Numbered from the stretch's first letter, positions 24,337 to 32,149 are shown. The stretch is DNA of 32,493 bases from Deltaproteobacteria bacterium (GCA_016931115.1 JAFGFM010000045.1:1-32493); one strand, 5' to 3'. Notes: generated by a model not told the origin, from the letters alone. Program-made: numbers and translations.

Positions 24337-25701
24337 ATGGAAAATAACCATGTCAGAATAAATCAGTTAAGCAGAAAAGCAAGAATTATATGGGGTATAT
24401 GCCTTGCTGCTGTTGCTGCACTGTTTTTTGCAGGGGCAATATGCGTACCCTTTTTTTTTGAGTCACAGACCCTGAGATACCAGTTGGGGACAGCTAGGAG
24501 TATGCTGCTCACAGGGCATATTATGGGCACTGCTGCCGGCCTCCTGCTGCTGGTCCAGATGATACTTGTGTGCAGATCCAGGTTTCTTGACAGGGTATTT
24601 GCTATAAACCGCCTTTTACTTTTCCACAGGATAAATGCCATTATTATCCTTGTGCTGGCAGTTGCTCATATGCTCCTTATCCTGAACACCCTTGGGAGCC
24701 AGATCCTTTCATTTGAATTCAGTCAATGGCCTGAATATACTGGCCTTATATTACTTGTAATGGTTGCAGGCATAGTCTTTTCCGGCCTGTCCCGGGGTCT
24801 GATAGGTATTAAATTTCAATTCTGGATATCATTACACAGGGTATTTACACCTGTAGCAATCCTTTTATTATGTATCCATCTCTATTGTGTTAGTAATACA
24901 TTCCGTTATGACAGCGCCTATATCCTTATCATCTGCTTTTTTGCGGCCTGTTTGCTTGCCTATTTTATACTCCGTCTCAAAAAGCTTTCTGTGTTCAGAC
25001 CTGCTTTCAGGGTAGGTAAGATTTTTGAGGCAGGAAAGAATATTTACTCCCTTGAGCTTGCACCTGAAAAGGACAAGGCTGTTGTATACGCACCCGGCCA
25101 GTTTGCATTTTTAAAGATCAGGTCATCCGCAATTTCTCCTGAAGAGCATCCCTTTACCATCTCATCATCCCCTACCAGGCAGCCATTGCTTCAGTTCACC
25201 ATTAAAGACTCTGGCGACTGGACAAACAGGGTAAAGGAGATAAAGGCCGGAGACAAGGCCTGTATCCACGGCCCATTCGGCATTTTCGGGCATATTAATT
25301 TTGAATCCAGGGATGAGATAATCATGATTGCAGGAGGGATTGGCATTACCCCCATACTGAGCATACTCAGATACCTTCATGATATTAAATCGGGCCGCAA
25401 AATAACACTTCTTTGGAGCAACAGGACACAGAAAGAGGTTGTCTATGCGGATGAATTGAATAATATAGAAAAGTCGATGACTGGCCTTTCCATTAAATAT
25501 GCGTTCACAAGGGAAGAGGGTCAGAATAAAAACCGTGCAAGGCTTAACAGGGATGGTCTTGAAATGCTCCTTTCCGGTTGCAGCAGGGGATCAATCATCC
25601 TTTTATGCGGGCCTCCGGCCATGATGACACAGGTCAGAAAAGATCTTATTTTAATCGGGTTTTCAGGCAGATCCATCATTGAGGAGAGATTCAGCCTTTG
25701 A
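24337..25701 (+). CDS. Ferric-reductase-like membrane flavoprotein
   Basis: A 454-residue protein. The N-terminal half (about residues 18-225) has six hydrophobic helices with His residues placed to bind heme (HIMGTAAGLLLL, HRINAIIILVLAVAHML, HRVFTPVAILLLCIHLY). The C-terminal half is a ferredoxin-reductase-type module: FAD motif HPFTISSSP, NAD(P) motif GGIGITPILSIL and a CGPPAMM end. Such proteins pass electrons from NAD(P)H through FAD and heme to ferric iron, oxygen or a periplasmic partner. With the divergent exported dismutase and the downstream YceI gene, a redox or quinone-related role is plausible but inferred. The ribosome binding site is weak. Confidence 0.85.
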   Translation: MENNHVRINQLSRKARIIWGICLAAVAALFFAGAICVPFFFESQTLRYQLGTARSMLLTGHIMGTAAGLLLLVQMILVCRSRFLDRVFAINRLLLFHRINAIIILVLAVAHMLLILNTLGSQILSFEFSQWPEYTGLILLVMVAGIVFSGLSRGLIGIKFQFWISLHRVFTPVAILLLCIHLYCVSNTFRYDSAYILIICFFAACLLAYFILRLKKLSVFRPAFRVGKIFEAGKNIYSLELAPEKDKAVVYAPGQFAFLKIRSSAISPEEHPFTISSSPTRQPLLQFTIKDSGDWTNRVKEIKAGDKACIHGPFGIFGHINFESRDEIIMIAGGIGITPILSILRYLHDIKSGRKITLLWSNRTQKEVVYADELNNIEKSMTGLSIKYAFTREEGQNKNRARLNRDGLEMLLSGCSRGSIILLCGPPAMMTQVRKDLILIGFSGRSIIEERFSL

Positions 25702-25780
25702 TAGATTGACATAAAATGTTTGATTATTACATTCGAAAAAACCAGAGATATAAAACCGTTTAAGAAAAGGAGATGACCCA

Positions 25781-26377
25781 ATGAAACAAGTGATTAAGAG
25801 CATGATTTTTCTTGTGGCAGCAATATTGTTTTCCGGTATTACCCAGGCAGCGCCTGTTGAGTGGAACATAGACAAGGCGCACTCTAATTTTTATTTTGAT
25901 ATCAGGCACATCTTTTCAACCATCAGGGGCGGTTTTGACGGCTTTACCGGCAAGATAAATATTGACTCTGAGAAACCAGAGGCGAGCAGTGTGACATTTG
26001 ATGTTGAGGTGAAAAGCGTTAACACCGGCATCAACCAGAGGGATAATCACCTGCGCACAATGGATTTTTTTGATGCAGGGGAATATCCCCTTATGAAGTT
26101 CAAATCCACCTCTGTAAAAAAGGTTGAGGGTAATAAATACGTCATGACAGGGGACTTTACAATAAAGGATGTCAAAAAAACCATAGAGGTCCCATTTACA
26201 TATCTTGGTGTAAAGGATAATCCATCAAAACAGGGTGAACTTGTCGCAGGTTTTGATGCCCTATTCACAATAGACAGGCTGGCATACAATGTGGGCGATG
26301 GCAAATTCTATAAAATGGGCCTGATAGATAAGGATGTGAAGATTTTTATATCGTTGGAGTTAACAAAGAAGAAATAG
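25781..26377 (+). CDS. YceI-family periplasmic lipid-binding protein
   Basis: A 198-residue protein with a signal peptide (KQVIKSMIFLVAAILFSGIT ending QAAP) and a full YceI lipocalin-like beta barrel: VEWNIDKAHSNFYFDIRHIFSTIRGGF, VTFDVEVKSVNTGINQRDNHLRTMDFFDAGEYPLMKFKS, VMTGDFTIKDVKKTIEVPF and a VGDGKF-containing end. Members bind polyprenoid quinone-like lipids in the periplasm, and cytochrome-b561 partners are common. AAAAGGAG lies nine bases before the ATG. It is 79 bases downstream of the ferric-reductase-like gene on the same strand, so the two may be cotranscribed and work with quinones. Confidence 0.92.
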   Translation: MKQVIKSMIFLVAAILFSGITQAAPVEWNIDKAHSNFYFDIRHIFSTIRGGFDGFTGKINIDSEKPEASSVTFDVEVKSVNTGINQRDNHLRTMDFFDAGEYPLMKFKSTSVKKVEGNKYVMTGDFTIKDVKKTIEVPFTYLGVKDNPSKQGELVAGFDALFTIDRLAYNVGDGKFYKMGLIDKDVKIFISLELTKKK

Positions 26378-26401
26378 CGGAATAATTTCATCTTCTTCGT
26401 C

Positions 26402-26421
26402 ATTCCAGCGAAGGCGGGAAT
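26402..26421. repeat. ATTCC...GGAAT hairpin repeat
   Basis: A hairpin of the form ATTCC(A)GC, GAAG loop, GC(G)GGAAT just after yceI. It is the same type as the widespread ATTCCC(N8)GGGAAT repeats (dRS3-like in Neisseria). It may also stabilise or end the yceI transcript. Confidence 0.5.
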
Positions 26422-26545
26422 CCATTTTAGGGTATTAAAAAAGGCTCCTCCCAAGAATTTGTGGTTACAAAGACTGATAAGCAGTAACACCAAAGAGGAA
26501 CTATTGTTTTTTCTACTAAATGGAATATTATTTCTAAATTATGGG

Positions 26546-26804
26546 ACAATTGGTTAAATGCCGCCCCTAAGGGGCTTTGTTTTTTTAGATAATGTGTGTT
26601 CTATTAACATATCACCCCTTCGGGGCTAAAAACCATATGCTGCTCCTTTTGTAATAACAACAACACAGATGTGAAATGTTAGCCACCATTTTTGTGCCGC
26701 CTCTATAGCTAAACAGTATCAGCACCATAGGTGCGGCACATTAATAGCACGGTGTGTACGTTTTTTACAAGCCCCATCGGGGCGACATGTTAAACGCCAA
26801 TTGT
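26546..26804. repeat. Structured non-coding element with terminal inverted repeats
   Basis: The ends are ACAATTGG (26546-26553) and CCAATTGT (26797-26804). Beyond them the similarity continues imperfectly (TTAAATGCCGCCCC against the inverse of GGGGCGACATGTTAA). Inside are four hairpins with three-base loops: GCCCC-TAA-GGGGC (26563-26575), CCCC-TTC-GGGG (26615-26625), GCACC-ATA-GGTGC (26722-26734, enclosed by TGTGCCGC/GCGGCACA) and GCCCC-ATC-GGGGC (26771-26783). No protein frame is apparent. The element ends one base before the stop codon of the neighbouring membrane-protein gene. A MITE-like or REP-derived element is likely. Confidence 0.6.
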
Positions 26805-27143
26805 TTATCCTACCCACCACATAATAATTGTATAAATGATACCTGTAATATAGAGAGTTCCGAATATCTCCTTATTGTACTTTGCGAGCCAGAGAGGCAG
26901 ATAAATATCAAAATTATTCTTCCGGTCTGAAGTATACCTTGCGGCAATTCCTGTCAAAGGGCATTTGAATTTATTTAATGCAAGGATTAATACTTCAAAT
27001 AAAACAACGCAGATCAAGGTAAAGGATACAGCAAATTTTGAAAGAAAAGCGTAGACTGGTGTTGCGATTATAGAGCCTGCAAACAGTGCCCATACAAATG
27101 TGTGGGCTGTTTTTACAATTATCAGCTTTTCCTTTTTCTCCAT
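26805..27143 (-). CDS. Uncharacterised small integral membrane protein
   Basis: A 112-residue protein of unknown function with three predicted transmembrane helices: about residues 8-30 (AHTFVWALFAGSIIATPVYAF), 34-55 (AVSFTLICVVLFEVLILALN) and the C-terminal IFGTLYITGIIYTIIMWWVG. Between the second and third is a probable cytoplasmic or periplasmic loop, KCPLTGIAARYTSDRKNNFDIYLPLWLAKYN, which looks conserved in character and carries a single Cys. I do not recognise a named family; the loop style recalls DUF2784-like proteins. The Met at 27143 is preferred over one nine codons earlier. It is downstream of lhgO on the same strand. Confidence 0.6.
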   Translation of the reverse strand: MEKKEKLIIVKTAHTFVWALFAGSIIATPVYAFLSKFAVSFTLICVVLFEVLILALNKFKCPLTGIAARYTSDRKNNFDIYLPLWLAKYNKEIFGTLYITGIIYTIIMWWVG

Positions 27144-27176
27144 ATCGCAGCCCAATACTATGAGGGTCAAACATGT

Positions 27177-27205
27177 GTAGAGACGGGTTTAAAACCCGTC
27201 TCTAC
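27177..27205. repeat. Perfect 14-base palindrome
   Basis: GTAGAGACGGGTTT and its exact inverse AAACCCGTCTCTAC flank a single central A. It lies between lhgO and the downstream membrane-protein gene. Such near-loopless palindromes recur in many genomes and are probably REP-like; extrusion as a cruciform or a transcript hairpin is possible. Confidence 0.75.
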
Positions 27206-27214
27206 TGTGAAATT

Positions 27215-28423
27215 TCACAATGTTTTTTCAGCCACCCTTTTACATATATATTCCCCAATCGGTATCGCCGATGTAGCCGCAGGAGAAGGAGCATTACACA
27301 CATGAAGGCTCCGCTTGCTTTCGGCAAACAGAAAGTCATGCACCATTGTGCCATCCTTTAATATGGCCTGTGCGCGAATACCTGCGGGGTATGGACGTAA
27401 ATCAGCAAGTTTTACTTTTGGGCAATATTTTTGTACCAGTTTCAAATACCCCGGGGGCCACAGGGAGTCTTTCAGTTCAAGAAGCCCGGTCTTATAGTAG
27501 CGTTTAAAAAAGGCCCAGAATCCGGGAAATGTAAGGGTGTCACGCGCATCCTTTATATCAATATTAATCCTGTCATAACCTTCACGCTTCCATCCGAGCA
27601 CTGCGTTTGGCCCTATGGTAACAGAGCCGTCAATCATCCTCGTAAGGTGTACCCCCAGAAATGGGAGGTCAGGGTCAGGTATGGGGTATATCAGGTGTTT
27701 TATTATATTATCGTTGTCAGAAGATAACTCATAGTACTCGCCCCGGAACGGAATAATCTGAAACCCTGTCGGTATATTCAGCATCCTCACAATCCTGTCC
27801 GATTGCAGACCAGCGCATGTGATCAGGAAACGTCCCTTAAAGAGATTCTTTTCCCCGCAGCAGGTTGTATAAACCCTGATATCGGTATCCGATTCCCTGA
27901 TGTCAGTCACCTCATGTTCAAGCAGGGCATTACCGTCTAAGGCGAAAAACCTGTCTGCCATCCTTTTTGTCACACGCTTGTAATCAACAATTCCGGTTGT
28001 CTTAACAAGTATCCCGCCAAGACCTGTAATATTGGGTTCCTCGCGCCTTAGCTGCTTACTGTCCAGGATCTCAATATCGAGCATGTTCTGTTTGCAGCGC
28101 TCTATCAGCGCCTGCATCAGCTCCATTTCATGTGCGTTTGTTGCAACAAGCAGCTTTCCGCATTGCATGTAAGGGATATTATTTTGATCGCAAAAGGTTT
28201 TTGTGGCTGATGCACCCCTCCTGCAGAACTCCGCCTTCATGCTCCCTGGCTGGTAATAAACTCCGGCATGGATCACCCCGCTGTTATGTCCTGTCTGGTG
28301 CTTTGCAAAGTCAGGCGCCTTTTCAAGCAGCAGTATCTTTTTTTTGGGATAAAGCTGCTGCATTTGCCATGCAGTAGAAGCACCTACTATGCCGCCTCCT
28401 ATTATAATGTAATCGTATATCAT
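27215..28423 (-). CDS. lhgO: L-2-hydroxyglutarate oxidase/dehydrogenase
   Basis: A 402-residue FAD enzyme of the DAO family that oxidises L-2-hydroxyglutarate to 2-oxoglutarate and feeds electrons to the quinone pool at the membrane. The N-terminal dinucleotide motif is IIIGGGIVGASTA with ILLLEKA. Family-specific strings are HQTGHNSGVIHAGVYYQPGSMKAEFCRRG, GILVKTTGIVDYKRVT, FRGEYYEL and GPNAVLGWKREGY, with PAGIRAQ near the end. Length and motifs agree throughout with the LhgO/YgaF group. It may repair 2-hydroxyglutarate formed by promiscuous dehydrogenases. Confidence 0.93.
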   Translation of the reverse strand: MIYDYIIIGGGIVGASTAWQMQQLYPKKKILLLEKAPDFAKHQTGHNSGVIHAGVYYQPGSMKAEFCRRGASATKTFCDQNNIPYMQCGKLLVATNAHEMELMQALIERCKQNMLDIEILDSKQLRREEPNITGLGGILVKTTGIVDYKRVTKRMADRFFALDGNALLEHEVTDIRESDTDIRVYTTCCGEKNLFKGRFLITCAGLQSDRIVRMLNIPTGFQIIPFRGEYYELSSDNDNIIKHLIYPIPDPDLPFLGVHLTRMIDGSVTIGPNAVLGWKREGYDRINIDIKDARDTLTFPGFWAFFKRYYKTGLLELKDSLWPPGYLKLVQKYCPKVKLADLRPYPAGIRAQAILKDGTMVHDFLFAESKRSLHVCNAPSPAATSAIPIGEYICKRVAEKTL

Positions 28424-28595
28424 GTTGAATAAATCACCTTTTATATCAGGTTATATCGCCATCCAGTGGTGTACTGATTATGCAGCTTATAGCTCAATGA
28501 TTCCTTTTAATAAAACAGAATTTTATCCGGCATTTCATTTTTTCATAAAAAAGCTACTTCTTGACTGAGTTAACATGAAATGTTAATGAGACTTT

Positions 28596-29060
28596 ATGGA
28601 TTCCAGTTATTATGAACTGTTGATGGAACGGGCTCTTTTAGAGGCGAAAAAGGGTTATGATGAGGGCGAGGTCCCTGTGGGGGCGGTTATTGCAGATACT
28701 GAGGGTAACATAATCTCATGCACCCACAATCAGCCTATAGGCCTTAATGACCCGACTGCTCATGCGGAAATCCTGGCCATGAGAAGGGCAGGGGAGGCCT
28801 TAAGAAATTATCGCCTAACCGGTTTGACGCTGTTTGTTACTGTTGAGCCATGCCTCATGTGTATAGGAGCAGCCATTCACAGCAGGATATCAACACTGGT
28901 ATTTGGCGCTAATGATCCGAAAGGAGGCGCTGCCGGGTCATTATATAACCCGGCGATTGATACCCGCCTTAATCATCGTATTGAGATAATCTCCGGGGTC
29001 AGGGAAAAAGAGTGCGGTGATTTACTAAGGGATTTCTTTAAGGCGAGGAGAAATCTTTAA
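28596..29060 (+). CDS. tadA: tRNA-specific adenosine deaminase
   Basis: A 154-residue zinc deaminase that converts A34 to inosine in tRNA-Arg(ACG). The active site is TAHAEIL (His 56, Glu 58) with PCLMC (Cys 86, Cys 89). VPVGAVIAD and FGANDPKGGAAGSLYN are further TadA signatures. Length and motifs are full. The gene is directly upstream of tRNA-Ser on the same strand, an arrangement seen in other bacteria. The ribosome binding site is weak. Confidence 0.93.
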   Translation: MDSSYYELLMERALLEAKKGYDEGEVPVGAVIADTEGNIISCTHNQPIGLNDPTAHAEILAMRRAGEALRNYRLTGLTLFVTVEPCLMCIGAAIHSRISTLVFGANDPKGGAAGSLYNPAIDTRLNHRIEIISGVREKECGDLLRDFFKARRNL

Positions 29061-29071
29061 AAAGCTTTGAT

Positions 29072-29167
29072 GGAGAGGTACCGAAGTGGCCGTAACGGGG
29101 TCGACTCGAAATCGATTTGTCTTGTGAATAGCAGGGCACGTGGGTTCGAATCCCACCCTCTCCGCCA
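29072..29167 (+). tRNA. tRNA-Ser (anticodon CGA)
   Basis: The acceptor stem is GGAGAGG pairing with CCTCTCC, and the CCA end is encoded (29165-29167). The anticodon loop CTCGAAA gives CGA, reading UCG. A long variable arm typical of class II tRNA (GTCTTG pairing with CAGGGC) and a T arm GTGGG-TTCGAAT-CCCAC follow. It is placed 11 bases after tadA. Confidence 0.95.
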
Positions 29168-29310
29168 GCCTTCGCCAATAGCAGTCGTTTACACTCTTGC
29201 TATTAAACGGCTACGGCTGGCAGGCCAGGAAATAAATTTAAGGGCAAAGGCTGCTGCCCGCCATAGCTGCCTGACCGCCAAAGCTTAAGCGACGGCGGTT
29301 AGCGAAGGAG
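29164..29310. repeat. Palindromic spacer after tRNA-Ser
   Basis: GCCAGCC (29164-29170), which starts inside the tRNA CCA end, pairs with GGCTGGC (29215-29221). A second stem ACCGCC (29274-29279)/GGCGGT (29294-29299) follows, and GCCTTCGCC near the start is echoed inversely by GCGAAGG near 29302. Together these form a nested, imperfect palindrome leading to the GIY-YIG gene. It may process or terminate the tRNA transcript, or be part of a mobile unit. Confidence 0.5.
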
Positions 29311-29393
29311 GGCGAATTAGTAGGAGTCCTGAAAAACAACTAATTGATAGAAGTTAAACAGTTTATTTCATTCTTTATCCTTGGAGAAAAATT

Positions 29394-29726
29394 ATGAAAT
29401 ATGTTTACCTTATTCAAAGTATTCTATTCCTGAAACAGAAATATACTGGCATCACCACCGATGTGTTTAAACGGCTTGAAGAACACAACTCAGGAAAATC
29501 GATTCATACATCAAAATATAAACCCTGGAAACTTGTAACATATATAGCCTTCACAAATGAAGAAAAAGCTATGGAATTTGAACGATATCTTAAGTCCGGT
29601 TCAGGGAGGGCATTTGCTGAAAATCATTTCCGGGATGATGCCTTAAAATGCTCTTGCGAATTAATAAAATTGGGTATAAAGATTTCTGAAAAATGCCTTA
29701 AAGAATTAAAATCTAATTTTTCATGA
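29394..29726 (+). CDS. GIY-YIG nuclease-domain protein
   Basis: A 110-residue single-domain GIY-YIG protein (UvrC/Slx1-like fold). The two strand motifs are present as YVYLIQS and YTGITTDVFKRLEEHN, with the helix Arg in VFKRLEEHNSGKSIHTSKYKPWKLV and the GSGRAFAENHF region typical of the subgroup. A metal-binding Glu is probably in AMEFERYLKSGSG. These small proteins are often found as scattered copies next to tRNA genes and are suspected selfish or repair nucleases; activity is unproven. GGAG lies in the correct place before the ATG. Confidence 0.88.
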   Translation: MKYVYLIQSILFLKQKYTGITTDVFKRLEEHNSGKSIHTSKYKPWKLVTYIAFTNEEKAMEFERYLKSGSGRAFAENHFRDDALKCSCELIKLGIKISEKCLKELKSNFS

Positions 29727-29877
29727 ATTGGGGTTTGAATAAAAAGGGCGATTTATCTCGATTATTTTATGAAGTTCATTTGATTTTCTAACCACTTAAC
29801 TTACTTAATTTTTTATCGGTTTTTTGGTTCCTTGGGCTTAAAAAGTCAGCACATCTTCTTTAAGGGAGAAGATCACA

Positions 29878-30369
29878 ATGAATCAATCGATAGTTAATAA
29901 TTATGCCTTTATTGATAGCCAGAATTTAAATCTTTCTGTACATGATCAAGGGTGGAATCTTGATTGGAAAAAATTCAGAATTTATTTAAGACATAAACAT
30001 AAAGTATCCAAAGCATTTTTGTTTATTGGTTATATATCAACTAATGAAAGGCTTTATACATCATTGCAAAATATCGGCTATATCCTTGTGTTTAAGCCAA
30101 CCATGATCTTACCTTCTGGGGAACCAAAAGGAAATGTCGATACAGAATTAGTTTTACACGTAATGCTGGAGTTATCTAATTATGATAAGGCTGTTATAGT
30201 GGCTGGGGATGGAGATTATTATTGTCTTATTAATCACTTAAGAAAAATAAATAAATTGGAAAGATTGATAATTCCTAACAGACATAAATATTCTTCTTAA
30301 TTGAGAAGTTTTTCACCATATATGAGTTTTATAACAGACCTAAAACATAAATTGGAATACATCAAATAA
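29878..30369 (+). pseudogene. NYN-domain (PIN-like) ribonuclease gene with an in-frame stop
   Basis: The first 140 codons encode an NYN fold: AFIDSQNLN at the N-terminus (catalytic Asp 13), GNVDTELVLHVMLEL and VIVAGDGDYYCLI, the acidic residues of a PIN-like RNase. A TAA stop (30298-30300) follows KYSS, but the same frame then continues LRSFSPYMSFITDLKHKLEYIK to a second TAA at 30367-30369, exactly like a missing C-terminus. One base change (TTA to TAA) would explain it. If the T at 30367 is an insertion, the reading continues KRHYLRTEPFG, similar to the tails I recall for relatives. The truncated form may still fold but probably lacks the last helix. GGGAG precedes the ATG. Confidence 0.75.
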
Positions 30370-30370
30370 A

Positions 30371-30412
30371 AAGAGGCATTACCTCAGGACGGAACCTTTT
30401 GGCTAGCCTCTT
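30371..30412. repeat. Inverted repeat at the NYN gene end
   Basis: AAGAGGC (30371-30377) pairs with GCCTCTT (30406-30412). It could be a transcript end or the right border of a mobile NYN unit. Confidence 0.4.
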
Positions 30413-30491
30413 ATCGTGATTTCGATGTTATTATCGGCAGAAAAAATTACTTTGTCAACTTTTTTAACCATTAAAAAGTATTAATTCTACG

Positions 30492-30506
30492 CTACTCGAT
30501 GAGTAG
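30492..30506. repeat. Small REP-like palindrome
   Basis: CTACTC-GAT-GAGTAG is a perfect 6-base-arm palindrome directly upstream of the RAYT fragment. Since RAYT transposases act on REP hairpins, it may be a residual REP half. Confidence 0.3.
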
Positions 30507-30532
30507 AAGGATAGCTTAACATGGAAATATGA

Positions 30533-30850
30533 TCAGCAAATATAGAAGACCTTGACTTGTTAATGGGCATTACCCAACGATGCATTAAAAATCTTGATGC
30601 TCAGGGCATATATCAGTGGGATGAGATAGACCCGGCAAAGAAGGATTTCCAGGATTATATAACAGGAAAAGGCAGGCATGCGGACAGGGTAAAAGCCAGG
30701 GATCGGATGTGTTACTGGTGCAATAATAAAATAGGCATCTCGATGGCAGAATTATCGAGGAGGCTTGATATAACGATGGCTGCTGTGAGTTATGCTGTAA
30801 GTCGTGGAGAGAAGGTAGCTAAAGAAGGCAAATACACAATGGAGATTTGA
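30533..30850 (+). pseudogene. C-terminal fragment of a REP-associated (RAYT) transposase
   Basis: About 105 codons are open after a TGA (30530-30532). The product contains GRHADRVKARDRMCYWCNNKIGISMAELSRRLDITMAAVSYAVSRGEKVAKE, the DnaA-like helix-turn-helix tail of long Y1 REP-associated tyrosine transposases. The catalytic HUH domain (about 200 residues with HUH and Tyr) is missing upstream, so this is a remnant without activity. There is no ribosome binding site at a suitable start codon. Confidence 0.75.
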
Positions 30851-30924
30851 GTTCTTGTAATATTTAAGGATTGTCCCCTATTATAATGATGTTTTCAATT
30901 TAGAAGGTCAACTCTGACAAGCTA

Positions 30925-31410
30925 TTATTCGTCTACTCGTTTTAGTGCTTCATCAAGTATCTGTCTGGATAAATAAAGCCCGGTATTTATTAGTTCTTCG
31001 ATTACAGGTCTCGCTTTGGGTATTAAGCCCCTTTTTTTGGCAACCAATATCATGCCCAGTGTACCGCGCACTGGAATACCTAAAAGTGTAGCACATCTCC
31101 GCCCGTTTAGATCGTCAATGATGGCTTCTATTCCAGGGTTCATTTAAGCATATGCAAGTACAGACGATTCACCGGGGCCAAGCGCCCACTCAGAAATGAT
31201 TTCAGGAGTTGGCGGAGGAGTTATGATTTCAATCCCTGAAGTGTTTTTAAGGGTTTTTGTTGTTATATCTTTAGGTCCTCGCATCCTGATCTCATTGGCT
31301 ACAGGTTCAGGAACAAGGATATGACCTGCTAACTGGTGTAGCAGTTCCATCTTTTGCCCACGGCTGAAAAATATAAGTGGAGAGGCGTTTATAATATATT
31401 GATTATCCAC
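30925..31410 (-). pseudogene. DUF3368 toxin (PIN-like) split by an in-frame stop
   Basis: The first part (31410-31144) encodes YIINASPLIFFSRGQKMELLHQLAGHILVPEPVANEIR and GPGESSVLAYA, typical of DUF3368/VapC-like proteins with the first catalytic Asp position occupied by Asn. A TAA (31146-31144) then interrupts, and directly after it an ATG opens the rest in the same frame: IEAIIDDLNGRRCATLLGIPVRGTLGMILVAKKRGLIP. The two parts together make one full-length DUF3368 protein. Either the toxin has been inactivated by one substitution, or the TAAATG allows stop-restart with two subunits. The GTG start at 31410 overlaps the antitoxin stop (GTGGATAA). Confidence 0.8.
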
Positions 31411-31654
31411 GGGCAAGCTCTTTGTCCAGATCATCAAAGTCTATTTGAAAAGAATTCTTGCCCATTTTTGCTAATGACAGCAGAAAGTCGGTACGAGACA
31501 AACCGGCTATTCGCGCTGCAACCTCCTGGCTTACCTTCCCTTGTTCATACCATGAAGCTGCGGCCGCAAGTCGCATCTCCCGTGTAAACTCATCCGGGCC
31601 TATCCGCAAAGCAGAAAACACCTTATCAGGTACATCCATGTTCAATGTCGGCAT
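31403..31654 (-). CDS. UPF0175-family antitoxin
   Basis: An 83-residue small helix-turn-helix protein: REMRLAAAASWYEQGKVSQEVAARIAGLSRTDFLLSLAKM is the UPF0175 core. This family partners DUF3368 PIN-like toxins and likely represses the operon. AAGGAG is seven bases before the ATG. It is intact, while the overlapping downstream toxin frame is broken, a pattern expected when a toxin is lost first and the antitoxin remains. Confidence 0.85.
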   Translation of the reverse strand: MPTLNMDVPDKVFSALRIGPDEFTREMRLAAAASWYEQGKVSQEVAARIAGLSRTDFLLSLAKMGKNSFQIDFDDLDKELARG

Positions 31655-31774
31655 AACTATACTCCTTACTTATTTGGTTATATTAGCAGAAATGATAATA
31701 AATGGACAAGAATTTAACATAAATAATTACACGGGATATTCTCTTAACCTGTTTTCAGGCAAAGTATTTTCTAA

Positions 31775-32149
31775 AAGGATTTCCAGGATGACATCGCAGC
31801 ACAGAGCCTGTATGTTGTTACTTTGAACTCAGGAGAAAACATTTCAGGGTGCATATGCATTAACGAAACAGGATATCCCGGTTACGAGAAGGCAAACTGG
31901 GCGGGTTCAAAATATTTTGTCATACATAAGATAATGGTTGACCCGGTATTTGAAAATCAGGGCATTGGAAAAGCAGCAATGCATTTTGCAGAGGAATTAG
32001 TCCGTTCAAAAAGAAAAGACTCTATACGGTTAGATTGCTTTCAGAAGAATCTAAGGGCAAACCGGTTTTATGTACACCTTGGATATATCGTAAAGGGTGA
32101 TACAACTTTCAGAAAAGGTATGTTCAATTTATATAAAAAAATGATTTAA
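31775..32149 (+). pseudogene. GNAT acetyltransferase lacking its N-terminus
   Basis: The frame is open from after a TAA (31772-31774). It reads DFQDDIAAQSLYVVTLNSGE, then a GNAT core: ISGCICINETGYPGYEKANW, KYFVIHKIMVDPVFENQGIGKAAMHFAEELV with the acetyl-CoA loop QGIGKAA, and SIRLDCFQKNLRANRFYVHLGYIVKG. Typical members have another 35-40 residues before the first visible strand, which are missing. No good start exists; a TTG at 31823 would give a still shorter protein. It is most likely a truncated gene, although a weak product is possible. Confidence 0.65.

Noticed and set aside
28561-28589. TTGACT with TAATGA 17 bases later as a tadA promoter
   Set aside because: The -10 box is poor and transcription would begin almost at the ATG, so it was not listed.
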